A DNA stretch of 64,000 nt, taken from NCBI GenBank assembly GCA_964483455.1, contig CAZACK010000007.1, positions 1 through 64,000 on the forward strand, written 5' to 3'. Below the pieces are notes generated by a model. That model did no database searches, was not told the DNA's origin, and worked only from the letters and a program-made list of their open reading frames with translations. Source of the DNA: CAYZJD01 sp964483455. GTDB taxonomy: Bacteria; Acidobacteriota; Terriglobia; Bryobacterales; Bryobacteraceae. Of the stretch, positions 7,899-16,387 are shown piece by piece (the stretch's first letter is position 1; each line of letters opens with the position of its first letter). The position numbers and the translations under genes are program-made.

Positions 7899-9488
7899 AT
7901 GGTGCGTCTTGCCGGCGCCGGGCTCGTCCTCCTGGCCCTTCCGCCGTCGTGGGCGGCGGAGTACGACGTCCTCATTCGAGCCGCCCGCGTGATCGACGGC
8001 AGCGGCAAGCCGGCCTTCGCCGCCGCCGTTGCGCTGCGCGGCGACAGCATCGCGGCCGTCGGTGTCCCTCCATCGGACCGGGGAAAGCTGGAGATCGACG
8101 CCCATGGCTTGGCCGTCGCCCCAGGCTTCATCGACATCCACTCCCACGCCCGCCACGGCATCTTCCGCAACCCCGCCGCGACCAGCTACATCCGCCAGGG
8201 CGTCACCACCCTGATCGAAGGCCACGACGGCAACTCGCCTCTTCCGCTCGGCCCGTTCCTGGACGAGATCGCCGGAATTCAGCCGGCCGTCAACTTCGGT
8301 ACCTTCGCCGGCCAAGGTACTATCCGCCAGGTTGTTCTCGGTCTCGCAAACCGGAGGGCGACTCCACAGGAAATCCGGAAAATGGAAGGACTGGTCGAGC
8401 AGGCCATGCGCGACGGCGCCTTCGGCCTCTCGACCGGACTGCTCTACGTTCCCGGCAATTACACCCCCACGGAGGAAATCATCGATCTGGCGCGGGTAGC
8501 CGGGCGCTTCGGAGGAATTTACATCTCCCATATCCGCGACGAGGCGGCGGGGATCCTCGACAGTGTTCGGGAAACCATCCGCATCGGCGAGGAAGCCCGC
8601 CTCCCGGTTCAGGTGACCCACCACAAGATCGTGGGCCGCGCCAACTGGGGCCGCAGTGTCGACACCCTCCGGCTCATCGAGCAGGCGCGCGCCCGCGGGG
8701 TGGACGTCACGGTGGACCAGTATCCGTACACCGCCAGCATGACCGGCACCTCCGTGTTGCTTCCGCAGTGGTCGCTGGAGGGGGGCTACGCCGTCCTCGC
8801 GGACCGCCTCCGCGATCCGCGGCAACGCGCCCAACTCAAGGCCGTGATTGTCGAGCGCATCCTCACCGATCGCGGCGGCGGAGACCCGAGGAACATCGTC
8901 CTGGCGGATTGCCCCCACGATCCTTCGCTCAACGGCAAGGACCTGGCGGCTGTCACCGCCTCGCGAGGCCGCCGCGTCTCGGTCGAGAACGCCGCCGACA
9001 TTGTGATGGACCTCGAACAGCGTGGCGGCTGCGCCGCGATCTATCACGCCTACGACGAGCGGGACGTGGAGCGCATCCTGCGCTTCCCATTCACGATGAT
9101 CGCCTCCGACGGCGAGGTCCCCGTCCCCGGCCGTGGCGTGCCGCATCCCCGCAGCTACGGCACATTCGCCCGCGTGCTCGGCCTCTACGTGCGCGACCGC
9201 CGGATCCTGACCTTGGAGGAAGCTGTACGCAAGATGACCTCACTCCCCGCCTGGAGACTCGGGCTGAAGGACCGCGGGCTGATCCGGCCGGGCATGAAGG
9301 CGGACCTGGTGGTATTCGACCCCGCCGCCATAGCCGACCGGGCTACGTTCGACAGCCCGCGCCAGTACGCCGCGGGCGTGCACCACGTGTTTGTCAACGG
9401 CCGGCCTGTCATCCTGAACGGGGAACTGACGGCCGAGCGGCCCGGGCGTGTCCTCCGATTGGCGCGGCCCGATGGGCGGCGGCCCTAA
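7899..9488 (+). CDS. exported N-acyl-D-amino-acid deacylase-like amidohydrolase
   Basis: A 529-residue amidohydrolase-superfamily enzyme with a Sec-type signal peptide (about 1-19). Metal and active-site landmarks follow in order: HSH at 81-83, the family stretch FGLSTGLLYVPG, YISHIRDE, VTHHK, and a late Asp in MIASDGEVP. This order matches N-acyl-D-amino-acid deacylases (D-aminoacylase), which release D-amino acids from acylated forms. It probably acts in the periplasm on peptide or cell-wall derived material. Closely related annotations include dihydroorotase-like and dipeptidase proteins, so the substrate is a family-level guess. The last four bases overlap a doubtful convergent ORF. Confidence 0.85.
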   Translation: MVRLAGAGLVLLALPPSWAAEYDVLIRAARVIDGSGKPAFAAAVALRGDSIAAVGVPPSDRGKLEIDAHGLAVAPGFIDIHSHARHGIFRNPAATSYIRQGVTTLIEGHDGNSPLPLGPFLDEIAGIQPAVNFGTFAGQGTIRQVVLGLANRRATPQEIRKMEGLVEQAMRDGAFGLSTGLLYVPGNYTPTEEIIDLARVAGRFGGIYISHIRDEAAGILDSVRETIRIGEEARLPVQVTHHKIVGRANWGRSVDTLRLIEQARARGVDVTVDQYPYTASMTGTSVLLPQWSLEGGYAVLADRLRDPRQRAQLKAVIVERILTDRGGGDPRNIVLADCPHDPSLNGKDLAAVTASRGRRVSVENAADIVMDLEQRGGCAAIYHAYDERDVERILRFPFTMIASDGEVPVPGRGVPHPRSYGTFARVLGLYVRDRRILTLEEAVRKMTSLPAWRLGLKDRGLIRPGMKADLVVFDPAAIADRATFDSPRQYAAGVHHVFVNGRPVILNGELTAERPGRVLRLARPDGRRP

Positions 9489-9757
9489 GTCACCCCGGCC
9501 CGCGAAGAATCCACCCGCAGCACGAGGTCTTCCCCCGGACATCGCATCTCGAGGTGCATTGCCTCGCCGCTGACGCGCCGGAAGAGCTGCGTGCAGTCGA
9601 CACCCTGCCGCTCAAGGGCGAGGGTGTGCTCATCGGAAAGGACGCCGGGCGCCAGCAAGAACGTGCCGGAGCTCTCGAACCAGAAGTATCGGTACTGGTC
9701 CCGTCCTCGCCGAGGCCTCGGAAGGGTCACACTCGAGGGACATGACTTGGATCTCAT
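9485..9757 (-). CDS. doubtful small ORF or gene remnant
   Basis: A 90-residue open frame on the same strand as the DinB operon, starting 9 bases after the DinB stop codon. The second half looks protein-like, with mixed charged and hydrophobic residues such as DEHTLALERQG and GEAMHLEMRCPG. The first 20 residues are arginine/proline rich and unlikely to be real. I recognise no family. It may be the C-terminal remnant of a larger gene or a real small protein with a later start. It is the only candidate in the 278 bases between the two neighbouring genes. Confidence 0.3.
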   Translation of the reverse strand: MRSKSCPSSVTLPRPRRGRDQYRYFWFESSGTFLLAPGVLSDEHTLALERQGVDCTQLFRRVSGEAMHLEMRCPGEDLVLRVDSSRAGVT

Positions 9758-9766
9758 CCCTGGCCG

Positions 9767-10282
9767 CTACGTCCCCCACAGGTCAGCCGTCTTCACCGGC
9801 TTCCCCTGGAGCTTCAGGTAATAAAACAGTTGTCCCTTGTGTTGTTTCAGGTGATCCACCATTTGCAGGAGGCGATGGCCCAGCGTCATCTCGGTGGGAT
9901 CCCAAGGGGCGGGGGCGTTGTCGTGCGCCAGCGCTTCCTCATCGCGCGCGGCCAGCATTGCGAACGCCATCTGCCTGTCCTCCTCGAGCAATTGCTTGGC
10001 CTCGGCGACGCTTCCGATGGCCGGCAGGCTTTCCGCCGGCGGCAGTTGTGTCACCGCGCTGAGGTCCACCCCTTCGGGCAGCCCCCAGTCACCGGTAATG
10101 AACGCCCGGAACGGCGCGCCACATCCTTCCGTGATGTGCTTGAGGAGCTGGCCTGTCGTCATCCAGTTGCCGCCCGTGGATGGTTTCCACGCCAGATCGT
10201 CGTCACTCACCAGCTCCACCAGCTTCTGTGTGGTCGCGTACGCCCTCTCCATCTCCTCCGTGAGGAGCTCTTTCCAGTTCAT
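9767..10282 (-). CDS. DinB/YfiT-family putative metalloenzyme
   Basis: A 171-residue four-helix DinB-superfamily protein. Candidate metal ligands are the histidine in LLKHITEG and the paired histidines in VDHLKQHKGQ, the usual DinB arrangement. Family members are metal-dependent thiol- or nitrogen-transferases, or have no known activity. It is the last sure gene of a leftward operon, 24 bases after the triple-RidA gene. Because the operon also carries an aminotransferase and RidA domains, a role in handling a reactive amine or thiol product is possible but unproved. Confidence 0.8.
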   Translation of the reverse strand: MNWKELLTEEMERAYATTQKLVELVSDDDLAWKPSTGGNWMTTGQLLKHITEGCGAPFRAFITGDWGLPEGVDLSAVTQLPPAESLPAIGSVAEAKQLLEEDRQMAFAMLAARDEEALAHDNAPAPWDPTEMTLGHRLLQMVDHLKQHKGQLFYYLKLQGKPVKTADLWGT

Positions 10283-10306
10283 GGGCCCCCTTTCGCGCGA
10301 GCCGCG

Positions 10307-11542
10307 TCACTTCACTGCAATCAAGGAGATTTCCTCCAGCTTCGGCCACCGGCCCTCGACGTCCGCCTTGCGCTCCACCGGCGCGACCGGCTGGACCGTG
10401 GTCCTCGCCGGATACGGCTCTTTCAGAAACAGCCGGTAGATCCCGTTCATCTTCGCGAACTCGTCCATGTTGTCGAGATACACGTTCGTCGCCACGACGT
10501 TCGAGAAGTCCATGCCGGCTTCTTCGAGTCCATCGAGGAGATTCCGCATGGTCTGACGAACCTGATTCTCGACGGTCTCCGCGTAGATCCCGCTGTTGGG
10601 TCCGGGAATGAACCCTGACTTGGCCGAGCAATACAGCGTGTCGCTGGCAAAGACGCACGGGCTGGCGGTCGGGCTCGGCGGCATGTTCTTCGGACGCACC
10701 GCCCGCCGCTGGTTGAGGTCGCGGACGGCCACGCCGGTGAACGCGATGTTCGCGCCGTGAGGCAGGCTCGCCACGCGGATGGTTGCCCGGGCCGGGGTGT
10801 TACCGAACTCGAAGTGCTTCGCGTACACCTGGTTCATGACTTCCATCGGCATCTTGTCGGTGAGGTACGGGTTGACGAAGACAAGATGCCGGAAGTCCAA
10901 ACCACCCACATCGAGGGTCTTTCTCAGGTTGTCGAGTGCGAGTTGCACCTGGGTCCCGGGATCCGCCGGCACTTCCCCCGTGCGGGGATTCCGGCCGAGT
11001 GCGGCTGAGACAAAAAGGCGCTCCTCGGAGCCCATGGCCGGCGTTCGCACCAGGTCTTCTTTATCGCCGGCGTAGCCGAGTTGGTGCCTCCTTCCGCGTA
11101 CCGCAACCGCATTGATTTCCACCGGGGTGTTCACCGGCATCCGCGCCACGCCAACCACCGCCCGCGCCGGCGGGTTCGTCGGAAAGAACTCCCGCCAGAT
11201 GCGGTCCGCTGTTTCGAGTGCGGCCATATCGGTTAGGTACACGTGACTGTAAACGATGTTCTCCATCTTCAAACCCGCCGCCTCGAGGATCGACTTCAAA
11301 TTGTTCAAAGTCACGCGGGTCTGTTCCTCGACGGTCGCGGGCATCCGTCCGCTCGCGTCGAGCGCGCCCTGGCCGGCAACGTAAAGGTACTCGCCGGCAA
11401 GAATCGCGGGGCTGTACGGCCCTACCGGCTTGGCCGCCCCCGCCGGAAACACCGCCCTCCGCTCCGACCCTGACGCAGCCAGACAGCACACCACCAACCA
11501 ACCGAACAACCGCCCAACCGACCAACCGTTCACATGAACCAT
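10307..11542 (-). CDS. exported protein with three tandem RidA (YjgF/L-PSP) domains
   Basis: A 411-residue protein with a hydrophobic N-terminal signal (about 8-24) and three successive RidA units at about 30-150, 152-275 and 285-411. Each has the family PAR motif near its end, with R127, R252 and R380. The arginine is the residue that holds the substrate carboxylate in RidA. RidA hydrolyses reactive enamines and imines released by PLP enzymes, and is normally a cytoplasmic homotrimer of single domains. Here one chain could build a pseudo-trimer outside the cytoplasm. The third unit is the most divergent. The start overlaps the stop of the aldo/keto-reductase-like gene by 13 bases, so the two are coupled. 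Confidence 0.85.
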   Translation of the reverse strand: MVHVNGWSVGRLFGWLVVCCLAASGSERRAVFPAGAAKPVGPYSPAILAGEYLYVAGQGALDASGRMPATVEEQTRVTLNNLKSILEAAGLKMENIVYSHVYLTDMAALETADRIWREFFPTNPPARAVVGVARMPVNTPVEINAVAVRGRRHQLGYAGDKEDLVRTPAMGSEERLFVSAALGRNPRTGEVPADPGTQVQLALDNLRKTLDVGGLDFRHLVFVNPYLTDKMPMEVMNQVYAKHFEFGNTPARATIRVASLPHGANIAFTGVAVRDLNQRRAVRPKNMPPSPTASPCVFASDTLYCSAKSGFIPGPNSGIYAETVENQVRQTMRNLLDGLEEAGMDFSNVVATNVYLDNMDEFAKMNGIYRLFLKEPYPARTTVQPVAPVERKADVEGRWPKLEEISLIAVK

Positions 11543-12342
11543 TTGTTCTCCCTATGCACCGCATCGCCGAATTCCCGCATGAACTGCATCTCCTCTTCGT
11601 CCAGCGGCCCCTGCCGGATCTCCGCCAGGTTCTGCAACAGCTCGCGCTCGCTCCTTGGCGCCATCAAACAGACATCGACGTTCGGATTGGAGAGCGCGAA
11701 CCGGTAACACATGCCGCCCGTCGGCACGCGCCCATTCTTGGGCCAGCCGCGCGGACGACGCAACAAGTAAGTCCAGCGCGTCGCCGTGTAGCTGACCAGC
11801 CCCGGCCTGTGCGCTGCAAGGTGCGGGAAGATATCCTGCTCGGCGCCGCGATGGGCCGCGTTATAGCGGATCATCAGCGCGTCGAGCGCCCCTTCCGCCG
11901 CCAGCTTGCCCGCGTACTTGCGGTCGTGGCAGGAGATGCTGATCGCCCGCACCCGCGGATCCTCGCGCAGCGCTTGAAGCTCGTCCTGCACCTTGCCCGC
12001 AAACTGCCCGGGCTTCATTACGCCGAGATAATGAAAGACATCGATGTAGTCCGTGCGAAGCTGGCGCAGCCGTTTCTCCAGCGTTCGCCGGATGTCCTGC
12101 GACCACCAGATGTAGTTGTAGGCGCCCGTCGCCACCACGTACCGGCCGCGGTTCGTCTTCAGGACGTCGCGCAGCACGCCGCTCATCTGCGTGTCGAATC
12201 CGAAATAGAACAGGTAGTTGATGCCCTCGTCGATCGCCTTGTAAATCGCCTTCTTGCCGGGGCGGTACGACGCCGCCAGTCCCACCCGGTGCACGGACAT
12301 CCCCGTGCTCCCGAGGGTCCCGCGCAGGAAATCGCCGGTCAT
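11530..12342 (-). CDS. aldo/keto-reductase-like protein with altered active site
   Basis: A 270-residue TIM-barrel protein of the aldo/keto reductase superfamily (LRTDYIDVFHYLGV and the late SNPNVDV are typical). The start is ATG at 12342, which overlaps the aminotransferase stop as ATGA. The longer open frame upstream is only a shadow of that gene. The catalytic segment is unusual: where active members have GINFFDTA--YG, this one has GINYLFYFGF, and the usual TK is TG. The canonical Asp, Tyr and Lys therefore appear lost, while a histidine in FHYLG remains. It may have a different chemistry or a binding role. It sits between an aminotransferase and a RidA protein. Confidence 0.75.
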   Translation of the reverse strand: MTGDFLRGTLGSTGMSVHRVGLAASYRPGKKAIYKAIDEGINYLFYFGFDTQMSGVLRDVLKTNRGRYVVATGAYNYIWWSQDIRRTLEKRLRQLRTDYIDVFHYLGVMKPGQFAGKVQDELQALREDPRVRAISISCHDRKYAGKLAAEGALDALMIRYNAAHRGAEQDIFPHLAAHRPGLVSYTATRWTYLLRRPRGWPKNGRVPTGGMCYRFALSNPNVDVCLMAPRSERELLQNLAEIRQGPLDEEEMQFMREFGDAVHRENKWFM

Positions 12343-13445
12343 GCCTTTACCACGTCGAGGAACACCCGCTTGAACTTCTCCATCTCCACGTCGGTTCCGA
12401 TCGTCACCCGCAGCATGTTCGGCAGTGCTGGAAACGGGCGGCCCGGCGCAACGCCCTGCCGGAAGAAGCCCGGAAGCACTTCCCGCACGTTTCTTCCCAC
12501 GTCGATCATCATGAAGTTGCCGTGCGGCTCGATGAACCGGATCCCATTCTCGCGCAGCCACGCGCAGAGGCCGGTGCGGATCGCGCCCGTCTTCGCCCGC
12601 CGTGCGGCGATGAGTTCGCCGCCTTCCTCGAGAGCCGCCAGCGCCGCCCGCGCGCTGACGATCGAGATGACGCTGTCGCGGAACGGCTCCATTCGCCGGA
12701 TGAACTCCGGTTTGGCGCAGGCGAACCCGACCCTCAAGCCGGCCATTCCGTAAATCTTCGAGAACGTCCGCGTCACCACCACGTCTTTGCCCTGCCGCAC
12801 GTACGGGATGGCGCTCGCCAACTCCGGGCTTTCGCTGAAATGAATGTAAGCTTCGTCGATCAGCGCCACCGCGCCTTGCGGCAGGTTCGCCACCAGCCAG
12901 TCGATGTCGGCCTTCTTGGTGATCGACGACGTCGGGTTGTTTGGATTGCAGACATAGATCAGCCCGCCGCCGGCCTTCGCCGCCTCCTCGGCCATCCGCC
13001 GCACATCGGCCGAATAGTCGGGCTTCAGCGGCACACTAATCACTTGCCGGCCGAGCGCCCGCGTGACATACTCCGGCGCTTCGAACGTCGGCGCCATGGT
13101 GACCAGCGGATGCGCCGGTCCCGTGAACACATCCACCGCCGCGTGGATGTTCTCGCTCGATCCCGCCCCGACCAGCACTTCCTCGCCGCTCAGCCCAACG
13201 CTCCGCCCGACGGCCGAGTGCACTGCGCCGAACTCCTGGAAGTGGTAGCGCCAGGAGTCTGGCAGCACGCTCGTCATCGCCTCGATCGCCGAGCGTGGCG
13301 GCCCTTCCGGATACTCGTTCGCGTTGAGCCACGCCGTCTCCGACGGCAACTTCGCGCGCACCAGCGCCCGCTGCGCAAACGCCGCTTCGCTCCAAGACGC
13401 AACGCCCCCGGCCAGCGTTGCGATAGCCGCCCTTCTACCGATCAT
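12339..13445 (-). CDS. exported HisC-like PLP aminotransferase
   Basis: A 368-residue class I/II aminotransferase. PLP-binding landmarks are CNPNNPTS, DEAYIHF and the Schiff-base lysine in TFSKIYGMAGLRVGFA, so the enzyme should be active. It resembles histidinol-phosphate aminotransferase, but begins with a signal sequence that has a twin-arginine pair (GRRAAIATLAGG) and an AFAQ cleavage site, so it is probably exported folded. No other his gene is near, which argues against histidine synthesis. It heads a leftward operon with an aldo/keto-reductase-like protein, a triple RidA and a DinB protein. A TATGAT -10 (13463-13468) and a G-rich Shine-Dalgarno precede the ATG. Confidence 0.85.
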   Translation of the reverse strand: MIGRRAAIATLAGGVASWSEAAFAQRALVRAKLPSETAWLNANEYPEGPPRSAIEAMTSVLPDSWRYHFQEFGAVHSAVGRSVGLSGEEVLVGAGSSENIHAAVDVFTGPAHPLVTMAPTFEAPEYVTRALGRQVISVPLKPDYSADVRRMAEEAAKAGGGLIYVCNPNNPTSSITKKADIDWLVANLPQGAVALIDEAYIHFSESPELASAIPYVRQGKDVVVTRTFSKIYGMAGLRVGFACAKPEFIRRMEPFRDSVISIVSARAALAALEEGGELIAARRAKTGAIRTGLCAWLRENGIRFIEPHGNFMMIDVGRNVREVLPGFFRQGVAPGRPFPALPNMLRVTIGTDVEMEKFKRVFLDVVKA

Positions 13446-13518
13446 GTTCCCCCCGTGCGAGTATCATACCCCATCAACAATCGCATGCCGCCAGACGTAC
13501 CCATTCATGCCTTTCGTC

Positions 13519-13560
13519 TTTCATTTTTGATTGTTGCCGTTTGCTTTTGCTTTCCGCCTT
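13519..13560. repeat. A-rich dispersed repeat, minus-strand copy
   Basis: Read on the minus strand, this tract has GGAAAGCAAAAGCAAACGG and ATCAAAAATG. It belongs with the similar A-rich tracts at 27545-27579, 37244-37283 and 45994-46036. It lies between the divergent aminotransferase and GH32-like genes. No gene is seen in 13446-13605. Confidence 0.45.
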
Positions 13561-13605
13561 GCGCCGCCCAACGCCCTGCGCTACTGTGTGCCGAGGACCC
13601 CGACC

Positions 13606-15111
13606 ATGACCCGCGCATACCCGTTCACCAGACGCCGGCTCTTCCAGGCGGCTGCTCTATTGCCGCCCGCCGCGCTCGCCCAGCCCGCCCCTGCGCGCGA
13701 CTTCTTCTACAAGCCCGCCGGCGCCTGGGCGGCCGACTTCATCCCCTACTACTGGGACGGCGCCTTCCGTCTGTTCTATCTGCACGACTGGAGAAACAAG
13801 GAGAAGTTCGGAGAAGGCACTCCCTGGTACCAGGTCAGCACCACGGACTTCGTGCACTTCACCGAGCACGGCGAGATGCTCGCGCGCGGAACCCCCGAGG
13901 AGCAGGACCTCTACGTCTTCACTGGCTCCGTCGTCCACGCCGAGGGGCGGCACCACATCTTCTACACCGGCCACAACCACCACCTCCAGAAGCACGGCAA
14001 GCCGCAGCAGGCCATCATGCACGCCGTCAGCGACGACCTGCTGAAGTGGACGAAGCTCCCCTCTGCCACCTTCTTCGCGCCCGCCGGGTACGAGCCGCAT
14101 GACTGGCGCGACCCCTTCGTCTTCCGCAACGAGGAGGCCAACGAGTACTGGATGCTCGTCTGCGCCCGGCGGCCGGCCGGCCCGTCCCGCCGCCGCGGAT
14201 GCACCGCCCTCTGCGTCTCCAAGGATCTCAAGCGCTGGGAAACTCGGCCCGACTTCTACTCGCCCGGCCTCTATCACACCCACGAGTGCCCGGACCTTTT
14301 CCGCATCGGCGACTGGTGGTACCTGGTCTTCTCCGAGTATTCCGAACAGACCATGACCCGCTACCGGATGAGCCGGTCGCTGAAAGGGCCGTGGCTGGCG
14401 CCCGAGGAGGACTCCTTCGACGGTCGCGCTTACTACGCGGCCAAGACCGCGTCCGACGGGCGAAACCGCTACCTCTTCGGCTGGATCGCCACCCGCGCGG
14501 ACAACAAGGACTACCAGGCCTGGCAGTGGGGCGGGAATCTCGCCGTGCACGAGATCCTACAGCGCCCCGACGGCACGCTCGGCGTCCGCGCGCCGCAATC
14601 GGTCGATCGCGCCTTCCCCCGCGCCGTCCCGTTCGAGATCAAGCCGGGAATCGGCGACACCCGTATCGAGCGCGACGCGGTGCGGCTCGCCGCGCCCGGG
14701 TCCTTCGGCTGTTGCTCTGGCGGTAAAATGCCCGCCCGGTGCAGGATCGAAGCGCGGGTCGAGATCGCGAGCGGCACGCGCGGCTGCGGCCTGATGCTTC
14801 AGTCGAGCGGCGACTTCGAATCGGCCTATTACATTCGCCTCGAGCCTGCACAGAATCGCCTCGTGTTCGACTCCTGGCCGCGGCCGGGCGACATTCCCCA
14901 CATGGTCGAACTCGAGCGCCGCATTGAGTTCACCCCGAGCCGCCCTCTGGACCTGAAGGTCTTCGTGGACGGCACAACCTGTGTCGCGTACGCGTCCGGC
15001 GGCGTGGCAATGAGCGCGCGCCTGTACAACCTCGCCGGGGGAAACTGGGGCCTGTTCGTCAACGACGGTGCGGCCGGCTTCCGAAACATCCGGCTATCCG
15101 TTCCGGTGTGA
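13606..15111 (+). CDS. Tat-exported GH32-like glycoside hydrolase
   Basis: A 501-residue five-bladed-propeller glycoside hydrolase plus C-terminal beta-sandwich (about 370-500). Two family-wide active-site motifs are visible: WRDP with D169, and HECPDLF with E227. The usual N-terminal WMNDPNG is replaced by a WAADFIPYY segment, with D44 as the likely nucleophile. This is a feature of GH32-like enzymes of uncertain substrate rather than true invertases. The ATG at 13606 was chosen because it gives a twin-arginine signal (FTRRRLFQAAALLPPA). The longer frame adds 25 unlikely residues. It probably cleaves fructosides or related sugars in the periplasm. Confidence 0.82.
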   Translation: MTRAYPFTRRRLFQAAALLPPAALAQPAPARDFFYKPAGAWAADFIPYYWDGAFRLFYLHDWRNKEKFGEGTPWYQVSTTDFVHFTEHGEMLARGTPEEQDLYVFTGSVVHAEGRHHIFYTGHNHHLQKHGKPQQAIMHAVSDDLLKWTKLPSATFFAPAGYEPHDWRDPFVFRNEEANEYWMLVCARRPAGPSRRRGCTALCVSKDLKRWETRPDFYSPGLYHTHECPDLFRIGDWWYLVFSEYSEQTMTRYRMSRSLKGPWLAPEEDSFDGRAYYAAKTASDGRNRYLFGWIATRADNKDYQAWQWGGNLAVHEILQRPDGTLGVRAPQSVDRAFPRAVPFEIKPGIGDTRIERDAVRLAAPGSFGCCSGGKMPARCRIEARVEIASGTRGCGLMLQSSGDFESAYYIRLEPAQNRLVFDSWPRPGDIPHMVELERRIEFTPSRPLDLKVFVDGTTCVAYASGGVAMSARLYNLAGGNWGLFVNDGAAGFRNIRLSVPV

Positions 15112-15147
15112 GAACTGGATGCTTGGGGTGTGGAGCGTGGTTGGTGG

Positions 15148-15167
15148 GGCAGGCGATTTCGCCTGCC
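15148..15167. repeat. 20-bp perfect palindrome, copy 1
   Basis: GGCAGGCGATTTCGCCTGCC is a 9-bp stem with a TT loop. The identical 20 bases recur at 22419-22438. It lies 36 bases after the GH32-like stop and 16 bases before the methyltransferase start. There is no T-tract after it, so it is not a classical terminator. Confidence 0.8.
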
Positions 15168-15183
15168 AGGCCAGGAATGATTT

Positions 15184-16023
15184 GTGGAATTAGTCGTGAG
15201 AATAACACCCGGCCAGGAACGCGACTACTACGAACGGCACTACCGCGAGCTTCTGCGCTATCCCGATCACGCCCTGATCGGTGACCGCGCCGCGTTCCAG
15301 CGGTTCCTCCGCGATCCGGCTCACCCGTTCTACGAGCGGCGCCGGCTTTACGCCGCCGCGTTCGAGTACCTGCTGTCGATGCCGCTGGCGGAGCTTACCG
15401 CCCTCGACTACGGCTGCGGTCCGGGCGAGTGGGGCGTGCTGCTGGCCACCGAAGGCGCCCGCGTGACCCTGCTCGACCTCTCGCCCGCCGCCATCGAGCT
15501 CGGCCTGCGCCGCGCCCGGGCCAACGGTGTTCGCGACCGTGTCCTTGGTTTCGCGCGTGACGCCTCCGATCTGAGCTGCTTCCACGACGCCGCCTTCGAC
15601 TTGATCTTCGCGAGCGCCGCCGTCCACCACACGCTGAAATACCCGAACGCCTTCGCGGAACTGGTCCGCGTCCTCAAGCCCGGAGGCACGCTGGTGCTCG
15701 CCGAAACATGGGGCAACAACCCCATGCTGAACCTCGCCCGCCATCTGCGCGCCCGACTCAGCCGCGAGCCGGCCGAGCAAGGCGAGGAGATCATCTTCAG
15801 TGACCGCGAGTTGGCCCTGCTCCAGGCGCACTTCCACCGCGTGGAGGTGACGCCGATGAACCTGCTGGCGATGGGGAAACGGCTGTTCCGCGGACGATTC
15901 ACGAACCGGTTTGCACGGGCTGCTGTCAGCCTCCTCGAGACCGTGGATTCTGCGCTCCTCCGACGGATTCCACGCGTCCGCCGTTACTGCGGGGAGGCTC
16001 TGATCGTCGCCATGAAGGCCTGA
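15184..16023 (+). CDS. class I SAM-dependent methyltransferase
   Basis: A 279-residue methyltransferase. The SAM-binding motif I is LDYGCGPGEWGV (about 77-88), followed by the acidic strand end VTLLDLSP and the motif IV region FDLIFASAAVHH. The post-motif LKPGGTLVLAE is typical of the Methyltransf_11 group. The start is GTG at 15184 with AGGA a few bases upstream. The N-terminal RDYYERHYRELL and a C-terminal basic stretch are not diagnostic. The substrate is unknown: a small molecule, lipid or quinone-like compound is possible. It stands alone between a palindrome and a decayed DUF488 fragment. Confidence 0.82.
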   Translation: MELVVRITPGQERDYYERHYRELLRYPDHALIGDRAAFQRFLRDPAHPFYERRRLYAAAFEYLLSMPLAELTALDYGCGPGEWGVLLATEGARVTLLDLSPAAIELGLRRARANGVRDRVLGFARDASDLSCFHDAAFDLIFASAAVHHTLKYPNAFAELVRVLKPGGTLVLAETWGNNPMLNLARHLRARLSREPAEQGEEIIFSDRELALLQAHFHRVEVTPMNLLAMGKRLFRGRFTNRFARAAVSLLETVDSALLRRIPRVRRYCGEALIVAMKA

Positions 16024-16114
16024 CCGGAGACCCTCGGCTTCGCACCGGCGTCAAAGTGGACGTCAGCCTTCATCAAAGGTTCGTGAAACCGAATCCGGCC
16101 GTTTGGCAACCGAG

Positions 16115-16264
16115 ATGAACACGTCGGATGCAGCGCGAATCCTTGATCTGCTGGCGGCTCTTTCTCGTCAGACCACCTTCTCGCGGGGCTGCTACCGCGA
16201 GAATGAGGAGCAGTGTCACCGCTCCATTCTCAAGAAGTTGCTTGCCGAGCGAGGGGCGGTGTTC
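16115..16264 (+). pseudogene. C-terminal fragment of a DUF488 protein
   Basis: The translated stretch FSRGCYRENEEQCHRS and ILKKLLAERGA matches the conserved end of DUF488 proteins (C-Y-x-E-x-E-x-x-CHRSIL--LL-ERG). The preceding two thirds of the domain are missing, and the frame runs on into unrelated sequence instead of stopping. It is best read as a decayed remnant. The rest of 16024-16387 shows no other recognisable coding. Confidence 0.55.
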
Positions 16265-16387
16265 TCCTGGAATGCCTCATGTGAGAGGCGCGGTCCACCG
16301 GACCGCCTTCGTGCAGTATCGTGCGCAGCCCCGCCTCCGGCAGATTGGTTGGCGGCGCCCCGCGCCTGCGTCGAGGCAAGAACTCCC

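Noticed and set aside
11243..11473. Rightward short frames opposite the triple-RidA gene
   Set aside because: Shadow frames without ribosome sites or domains.
15148..15167. Intrinsic terminator after the GH32-like gene
   Set aside because: The stem is strong but there is no T-run after it, and the identical sequence occurs elsewhere as a repeat.
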